Of a stretch of 64,000 nt of DNA, positions 57,901 through 64,000 are shown one piece after another (position 1 is the stretch's first letter; every line of letters begins with the position of its first letter). Source of the stretch: Neoscytalidium dimidiatum (taxonomy: Eukaryota > Ascomycota > Dothideomycetes > Botryosphaeriales > Botryosphaeriaceae); NCBI GenBank assembly GCA_037367355.1, contig CM074697.1, positions 2,976,001-3,040,000 on the forward strand. Reading direction: 5' to 3'. The translations under genes and the position numbers were made by a program. The notes below the pieces were generated by a model. The model was not told the origin of the DNA and made no database searches. It was given only the letters and a program-made list of their open reading frames with translations.

Positions 57901-58936
57901 TTCGGCGAGAGGAGGAGGCGAACCAAAGAGGGTCCTTCCTGCGAAGGTATTCCTCGTAGGTGCAGGCACCGCTTGCGGGCCATGGGTCGGAGGGCTTCTG
58001 GCGGGCGACGAGCTCGACCTTCCTTTCTCCGTAGCATCCATCGGCGCTCCGCGCCTTCCTAGACAGATGGGCCAATGACACGACTTCCAGCGCGATGTTA
58101 CCCTCGGCGTCGCGCTCCCAGCGCACGACCTTGGTCTCATCGAGATCGTCGTTCCCCTCTTTGCCCTTTGCCGACCCCTTCACGGTGCCCCACATGCGCT
58201 CCACAACACCCTCGGTCGTAACCTCGTCGGTGCCCACATAATATGCCGGATCCCAGGGCTCGCGTCGCTCCATGGCGGTCCCCGCGGCGAAGCAGCCCTT
58301 CAAGACGACGCGCTCCAGGCCCTCGACGTTGTGCAGCAGGCGGCGCAGTATGTCCCACAGGTGGCGGCGGCTCAGGCGGGCGCGCGGCCAGGCGCTGAAG
58401 TCGAGGCGCAGGACCTTGAGGCCGGGGGCGTCGACGCGCAGGGAGCCCAGCTGGGCGGTCGAGACGGGCCGCCAGGACAGGTACTGGGGCCACTCCCTGT
58501 TGATGGCGGCGCCGGGGGCCTCCGGGGCGGGCAGCGGCGAGGGCGAGATGTCGCGCACGTCGATCTCGACGTCGTGGACGCGGGCGCGCAGCCAGGGCGG
58601 CAGCGAGAGCAGGAAGGTCTGGCAGTGGGTCACGCTCGTGAAGCGGAAGGTGTTGCGGGCGTACAGGAGCGAGACGGGCGCCTCGGCGTGGATCAGGCGC
58701 GAGGTGCGCAGCAGGCCGGTGCCCAGCGCGGGGATGCTGTGGTGCGGCGTCTGCGGCAGGGGCGTCCGGATCGCGGCGAGCGGGTCGGTCTTCTCCTTGG
58801 TCGGAGTGGAGGAGGGCGATCTGGCCGGGGTGCGGGCGAGGGAGTTGGGATCGGTGATGGGCGAGTCGGTGGTTAGGGCGTAGGCGTAGATGCGGTTGCG
58901 GATCTCGCCCGGGAGGGAGAGGAAAGAGGTAGGCAT
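57878..58936 (-). CDS. F-box-like / DUF-type fungal protein
   Basis: A single exon of 352 residues, starting MPTSFLSLPGEIRNRIYAYAL at ATG 58936. The opening LPGEIRNRIY is the short F-box-like motif common in large families of fungal proteins that follow it with a variable alpha/beta domain. Here LLRTSRLIHAEAPVSLLYAR, NTFRFTSVTHCQTFLLSLPP and LKVLRLDFSAWPRARLSRRH fit that plan (counting and strand-helix units). The F-box would link to Skp1 in an SCF-type complex, but function is not known for most members. The gene ends inside the last coding bases of GPI2 on the opposite strand (57878-57900). GC is very high in the centre. Confidence 0.82.
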   Translation of the reverse strand: MPTSFLSLPGEIRNRIYAYALTTDSPITDPNSLARTPARSPSSTPTKEKTDPLAAIRTPLPQTPHHSIPALGTGLLRTSRLIHAEAPVSLLYARNTFRFTSVTHCQTFLLSLPPWLRARVHDVEIDVRDISPSPLPAPEAPGAAINREWPQYLSWRPVSTAQLGSLRVDAPGLKVLRLDFSAWPRARLSRRHLWDILRRLLHNVEGLERVVLKGCFAAGTAMERREPWDPAYYVGTDEVTTEGVVERMWGTVKGSAKGKEGNDDLDETKVVRWERDAEGNIALEVVSLAHLSRKARSADGCYGERKVELVARQKPSDPWPASGACTYEEYLRRKDPLWFASSSRRINPNFFV

Positions 58937-60593
58937 TTTCTTTTCTTGTTGATTGGAGGTCTGAAATTCGGTTCTCGAATTGTGGTCTTGAAGGTCTGCT
59001 GGAGATATCTGAATTCGAAGGCGCTCAGGCGCACGTACGGCGTGTTGGAAGGGATGTGTTGACAGAAGGAGAGTTGAGTTTAGGAAAAGAATGAACGTGA
59101 GGAAAAGGCGAGAGGAAAGCGTGCGGGATTAATCTAGGATACAGGCGGATGCATGGAGGCCTCGTCCGCTCTGGGGTGAGACGTGGGGCCGGACAGGAAG
59201 GCGGGTGGTGTGAAATGGAGTGAAGACGGCCGAGCGTGGGTTGCGCGTGGTTTTTTATTTTAGGGAGCGCGGCGGAACATCTGACTGCAGCGATGGAGGT
59301 TCAGGGTCCTGCGGCGGGCAAGGAACAAGGATGGCCATCTCACATCCCTCCCCGTTCCGCGCTGGGCTGCTCCACATGCCTCAGCGCTCGCATGCCGGAT
59401 GTAGCAATGCGTGCGTCAAAAACACCGCTCGGCCCGCGCTAGCATGGCGAATGGCCGCCGCTCTCGCGCGAATCCGTGCCTGAAGCAGCCGAGCCGAGCT
59501 GCCGCCCGCGACGAGGAATACTGCTGGGATGGCCGTTCCGAAAAAATGTCGTTCGGCCACGTCAAGGGCAGACGCGGTGCAGTGGTTGGCGTGATAAGGA
59601 AGGCGGTGAGCGGCGGCAGGCATCGTCAACATCATCGTCGTCAGCCCCCCAGCGTTGAGGCACAGACACGAAGAGGACAGGCTGCAGCACGGGCAGCGCG
59701 GTGCCTGGGCTTGGCTCCGCCCGGGCGCAGAAAAGCTCAAAGGTTCAGGTCGTTGGGGAGCTCCGGCGCGTGAGAATGGCGCCAGCCAGCACGCACCCTC
59801 ACACCCTCGCACCCACGCAGCCGCACACCTCTGCCTCGCCCTACCCCGACCTGCCGTAGTGCCCTGGCCGCGAAGGCCCGATTTTTTTCTGCCTCTGCAA
59901 CCCAAACCCGCGCTTTATCGCTCGCCACGGAGCGAAGGCCGTTGCGCGCGCGCGCGCTGCTGTGGGTGCGCCATTTGTTGCTCTTTTACCTGCGGCGTCC
60001 AATGCGCAAGTGGAGAGCTGCTGATGACCGCTGCGAGAGCTGGTCTGATGATGGCCCATGTTTCAGCGCCCCAGGGGAGCTGTGGGGAGCTGTGCTGCCC
60101 AGTTAAGACCGTCGACCGCGCATCCTCTCGCGCGCCTCGTCCAAACCTGCTGTTTCCTGCTCTTCCCCGCGCTGGCCTCGCGCCGCCGAACCTCCCCTCC
60201 GCGCTCTTGCGTCTTGCTTTTGCCGGCTGTCCAGACCGTGTGCCTGCTCTGCTCTCGCCTGTCGCCCGTCGCTCTCTCCCGTCGCGGCCGCCCGCCATGT
60301 GCCGCGTGAGAGGATCGGGGGCCAGAGCGGCTCTCAGCTCCGCGTGTGACTGCGGCTGACACCAGCCATCGCATTATTTTCGCTGCACGCTCTCGCGCAC
60401 TACAGAGTAGATCTCCTCCCGTAGCACTGCTGCTGCCCCCCGCCAGGAGCAGCACAAGAGCACACCACTCGGCGCGACGCAATTCGCGCTCGCGCTGCTG
60501 ACGTGCGCCGCACCTCGTCCCAAACAGCCCGCCAACCCGCCAGCCCTGCCGCGCGCGCCACAGCCCCCGCAGCCTATCACCACCCACCTGCCC
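58937..60593. other. Divergent intergenic region, 1.66 kb
   Basis: Between the F-box-like gene start and the annexin start. The stretch from 59400 to 60590 is very GC- and CpG-rich, with a (CG)n run near 59946-59961, and is open in several frames on both strands purely through composition. No motif supports a gene; I read it as a shared promoter with a long annexin leader. Confidence 0.55.
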
Positions 60594-62996
60594 ATGTCGC
60601 TGCGCCCCGACGACCACCGCTCCCCGCGCTCGCGCAGCAAGTCGCCCGGCCGCGCGCGCGAGCGGTCGAGATCGCGCAGCCGTCTCGACGAGGGCCCAGC
60701 ATTTGCGACTGATCCCAGGCTGACCAGCAGCTATGCCGACGCCCAACCGTCGTCCACGACCCCGCAGTATGAGATCAGGCAGCCGGGTCTGTCGTCCTAC
60801 GCGACAAACCCCCACTATATCACCAGCTCGCCTGGGCTCCACCACCAGCAGCAACCCCCGGCCAATATGGAGGCCTTTACCATGGGAGGGTATACCGATC
60901 TCCCTCCACAAGAGCGCCCGGGTTACGTCTCTCCCTCCGCTGCTGGTGCTCAGCAGCAACAGCAGCAGCAGTGGAGCTATACAGCTGTCCCAGTGAACAA
61001 CAATGCGCCTCAGCAACCGCTAAGAACTTCGTATCAGCAGCAGCCTGTTGGTTACCAGTATTCACAGCCAGAAGGAATCAAGTACACGTCCAAGCCGATC
61101 ACTTCGCAGAACCCCCAGCAGTACCCTCCTCCGCCTCCACTTGCACACAGACACTCGTCCTCTGTCACTTCACCCACCCACAATGTCACAGCCATGCCAA
61201 ACCCGCAGCAGTATTTCCCGCCTCCACCTCCCGGCGGCCCTCCCTCGAAGAAGTCCGAAAAGTTTGACCCACATCTTGCCTACGGTTCTGATAACGCGAG
61301 GATTGTCGAGGTTAAGCCTGGTGGAGGGAAGTACGGCGCGCCTCCATCGCCGGGACTGACGCCCCGCATGGACAGGCTCTCTGTGACAGGAAACAGGCCA
61401 GCGCTACAACCCATAATGCCAGGAGGATACCCGGGTGCAGAAGGCGGGGTGGGAGGCGGAATCCCTCCAGCAAGCCCGCTTTTGGAGGCATATCACGGAA
61501 CCTATCAATCCATCAGTCCAATGCCCAGTCCCATCATGCGGCCCTTAGATGACGGTTTGGATGATCTGCCACCGCTGGATGCACGTGAGGAAAAGAAGTC
61601 CAAGAAGCACAGGCACAGGAGCTCGTCAAGCGTATCCCACGGCCACACTGCAAGCCTCTCCGTGAGCTCATCCAAAAAGGATCGAGAGAGGTCTCGGTCT
61701 CGTGTCCGAGATGATCGTCGGGAAAAAGAAAGGGAAAAAGAGAAGGGCGGGAAACGTGTCAAGATCTACGATGCGGAGGAGGACGCAAGTGCCATCCTGA
61801 AAGCGCTCACCCCACGGGACCCTGATGCTGACGTTCTGATCGACATCCTGCCAGCGCTCTCACATGACCAGCTTATGGAGCTCCGGACCGAGTACAAGCG
61901 AATCTGCAAGGTGCAGGGACGCGGTGTCAATTTGGCGAAGCACATCAAAATGAAGCTTCCTGGCTCCAACTTCGGCAAAATCTGCCACATCACCGCACTC
62001 GGTCGCTGGGAAAGTGAAGCATACTGGGCGAACTACTGGTATCAAGGCAACAACGCCAAGCGCGAGCTCCTGATTGAGTCGCTTATGGGCCGGACCAACT
62101 ACGAAATCCACGAGATTATCGATGCTTTCAAGGATAAACGTTATGGTGATGACTTGATACGTTGCATGGAGACGGAGTTGAAGAAGGACAAATTCCGTAT
62201 GGCCGTGTTAATGACTCTTGATGCCAGGCGCCAGGAGGAAGGTGACGTCTGGCCGCTGGAGTACAGGAACAGGGACGTCGATGCCATGTACGATGCGGTC
62301 AGAGCTAGGGAGGGAGGAGAGTCGGACATCCTGAAAATCGTGTGCTCAAGGAGTGATGCCCACCTCAGGGAGTGCTTGGAGGTTTACAAAAGAAAGTACC
62401 AGAGCAACTTTGCAAAGGACGTTTTGAGCAAGAGCAACAACCTTGTGGTAAGTCCGCAACTACCTTTACGCGTTCAGCTCCATGGGCATGGAAGAAAGAG
62501 CGCGCCGGTACCGGCCAATTGCGGAATTGGAGCAATATTTTGAACGGATACTCGAACTCATGGCATGGCTATACGTTATTTGCTACGTCAATCAACATGG
62601 GTGCCCTCTTCCAGACTGACATGGACCGAATTCGTTCCTTTTTTTTTTTAACGTTAAACTGACCAAGTCCAGGGCGAGGTCTGCGCTCATATCCTTAACG
62701 GCGTCATCAACAAACCCGCTCGCGATGCTATGCTCCTACACCATGCCCTCACTGATCTCATGGATTCGGGCAGTGATCGCGATGCATCGCGCCACGAGCG
62801 TCAGCACCGCTACGAGTTGCTTATATCGCGCCTTGTTCGGCTGCACTGGGATAAGCTCCATCTACGCAAGGTCAAGCTAGACTACCGCGAGAAGTATGGC
62901 CGATACATTGAGGATGATATCCAGGATGCGACCAAGGGAGACTTCCGCGAGTTTTGCATTGCATTATGCGATATAGGAACAGGCACGGGGCGGTAA
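60594..62996 (+). CDS. Fungal annexin with long disordered N-terminus
   Basis: Two exons, 60594-62447 and 62673-62996, giving 725 residues. The first 390 residues are disordered: Arg/Ser-rich at the start (SPGRARERSRSRSR), then Pro/Gln/Tyr-rich with polyQ and polyP runs, then a second RS/KE block (RERSRSRVRDDRREKERE). The last 330 residues form four annexin repeats: ASAILKALTPRDPDADVLID, ELLIESLMGRTNYEIHEIID, MYDAVRAREGGESDILKIVC and ALTDLMDSGSDRDASRHERQ. The usual type II calcium loops (GxGT with a distant acidic residue) are not seen, so membrane binding may not need calcium in the normal way. This layout matches the filamentous-fungal ANXC4-like annexins. The 225-nt intron ends after a T run and CCAG. 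Subcellular role is unknown. Confidence 0.9.
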
Positions 62997-63876
62997 GGAA
63001 GAGTCAGAAGGGCCTTTACATTTTCATTACGTGTGGGATTATTGGAGGGTCGGACTCGGCAGGCATAGTCAGGTGGCTATTCAATACCCCTCTTTTCGGT
63101 AGCTCTGGACAGTTTCTATTTGAATGATGATACATCTTATTTGATGCAGAGTCCACGACGAGCATTGGCGCATGCAAATCCTTGCTGATCCTGGACGGTT
63201 CCCCAGACGTAATGGAAATGTCTTGCAGAGTCAGGATCTCGCTCGGCCAACTCCACCGACACACGAGTATTTCGGACTCACCGTTTTCTTCTCTCTACCG
63301 TCTCGATTTCAATCCGCGTACCGAGGTGGGACGGTTGCGAGCAAAGTAATGGTTCTGCTGGCGTCCGAGCTCGGAAGCGCCGGTCATCGGAGTGAGCTGC
63401 CCGACGCCTTATCAGCGTCCGCTCAGTAGCCGACGACGCCACTTGCAACGATATCGCCTCTCCAACATATATTCTTGCGCTGGAATCCTCAGGAGTATTG
63501 CAAAAATGACCACTTCGTGTTCTCCCCATTTCGATTTTGCATGCAACACCGCGTGGTTGCCTCAAGAGGTTGTCGGGAAGATACGGGATCATTTTACAGA
63601 ATTCGGCTTAGGGTGGAGGATATCCTAACGTAATGATAGTGACGATAGCTGTTGCAGGCCTACTCCAACTCATGTCCTGCATCCCGAAATCGCTTGTCTA
63701 TGCTCACGCCCTCTATTTGAACCCTTCTACCATTTCTTCCAGAGTCCGCCGTTCTTCTCACCCTCTCCCATCCGTGTTATTCCCTTTCCCCCCAAGTCTC
63801 CCTTCTACTCAACCTTTCTTAAATCCCATTATCCTACCGCAGGGACACGAGCCTACAAGATATATCCAAAAGAGAC
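62997..63876. other. Intergenic, 880 nt
   Basis: The annexin 3' region and promoter of the amidotransferase-like gene. The last 150 nt are pyrimidine-rich. No supported gene, tRNA or repeat. Confidence 0.5.
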
Positions 63877-64000
63877 ATGGCCACAATCCAGACGCTCAAT
63901 ATCGCACTCCTCGACACGGATATCCCCGTCCCCGCGGTGCTTAGCACCTGCGGTCTCTACAGCGCCATCTTCCAACAACTCCTCGAATCAGCTCTAGTCC
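63877..64000 (+). CDS. Class I glutamine amidotransferase-like, 3' truncated by window
   Basis: From ATG 63877 the frame reads MATIQTLNIALLDTDIPVPA and continues through STCGLYSAIFQQLLESAL to the window end. This opening (a short beta strand with LDTD-PVP, then a GLYSxIF helix) matches the fungal GMP-synthase-like class I amidotransferases of unknown substrate. The catalytic Cys-His-Glu part lies outside the window, so the assignment rests on the first 41 residues. Confidence 0.7.
   Translation, partial: MATIQTLNIALLDTDIPVPAVLSTCGLYSAIFQQLLESALV

Noticed and set aside
58272..58883. Plus-strand frames of 203 and 181 codons opposite the F-box-like gene
   Set aside because: Shadows of GC-rich coding DNA; no conserved motif, while the minus frame has the LPGEIRNRIY motif.
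59655..60359. 234-codon plus frame and 317-codon minus frame upstream of the annexin
   Set aside because: Both are open because of extreme GC content; Arg/Ala/Pro-rich without motifs, and mutually antisense.

Overview
The window is nuclear DNA of a filamentous ascomycete (Pezizomycotina). The evidence is short GT-AG introns (about 43-175 nt), many multi-exon genes, a fungal CarRA-type fused lycopene cyclase/phytoene synthase, a CarO-type opsin, a Crh-type GH16 wall enzyme, an 11-nt microexon in an oligopeptide transporter, and CpA-to-TpA-like decay in one pseudogene. The class may be Dothideomycetes, but that is only an impression from gene content. I found no tRNA, rRNA, CRISPR array or intact transposon. 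Exon limits were set by hand from frame, splice signals and family motifs, and exon sums were checked to be divisible by three.

Left part (1-16.5 kb): a 5'-partial coiled-coil protein; a five-exon MFS transporter with a very long central loop (minus); an SMP-30/gluconolactonase-like protein (minus); and a GPI-anchored Crh-like GH16 transglycosylase (plus). Wide intergenic stretches lie between them.

Middle-left (16.5-30.3 kb): an OPT transporter (minus), the ribosome-biogenesis WD40 protein Ipi3 (minus) divergent from an FSH1-family serine hydrolase, the proteasome lid subunit Rpn5 (minus, five exons), a possible decayed coding relic, an acidic helical protein of unknown function, and a PLP aminotransferase.

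Centre (30.4-42 kb): a carotenoid/retinal/opsin cluster. carX (retinal-forming carotenoid oxygenase, minus) is divergent from carRA (plus), which is followed by carB (phytoene desaturase, plus). After a 3-kb gene-free gap comes carO (rhodopsin, plus). Together these give GGPP to phytoene (CarRA synthase), desaturation (CarB), cyclisation (CarRA cyclase), cleavage to retinal (CarX) and loading onto the opsin lysine (CarO). The opsin keeps both carboxylates expected of a light-driven proton pump. No torulene oxygenase (carT) or apocarotenal dehydrogenase (carD) is seen, so the window encodes a retinal route and not a full neurosporaxanthin route.

Right part (43.4-64 kb): an F-box/ankyrin-like pseudogene with three in-frame TAG codons and two frame breaks, CENP-O/Mcm21, an acetyl-CoA transporter (SLC33A1 family), 2-Cys peroxiredoxin Tsa1, a double-Myb telobox-type DNA-binding protein, GPI-anchor enzyme subunit Gpi2 with a polyQ tract, a small-domain F-box-like protein overlapping Gpi2 tail to tail by 23 nt, a fungal annexin with a long disordered N-terminus, and the first codons of a class I glutamine amidotransferase cut by the window end.
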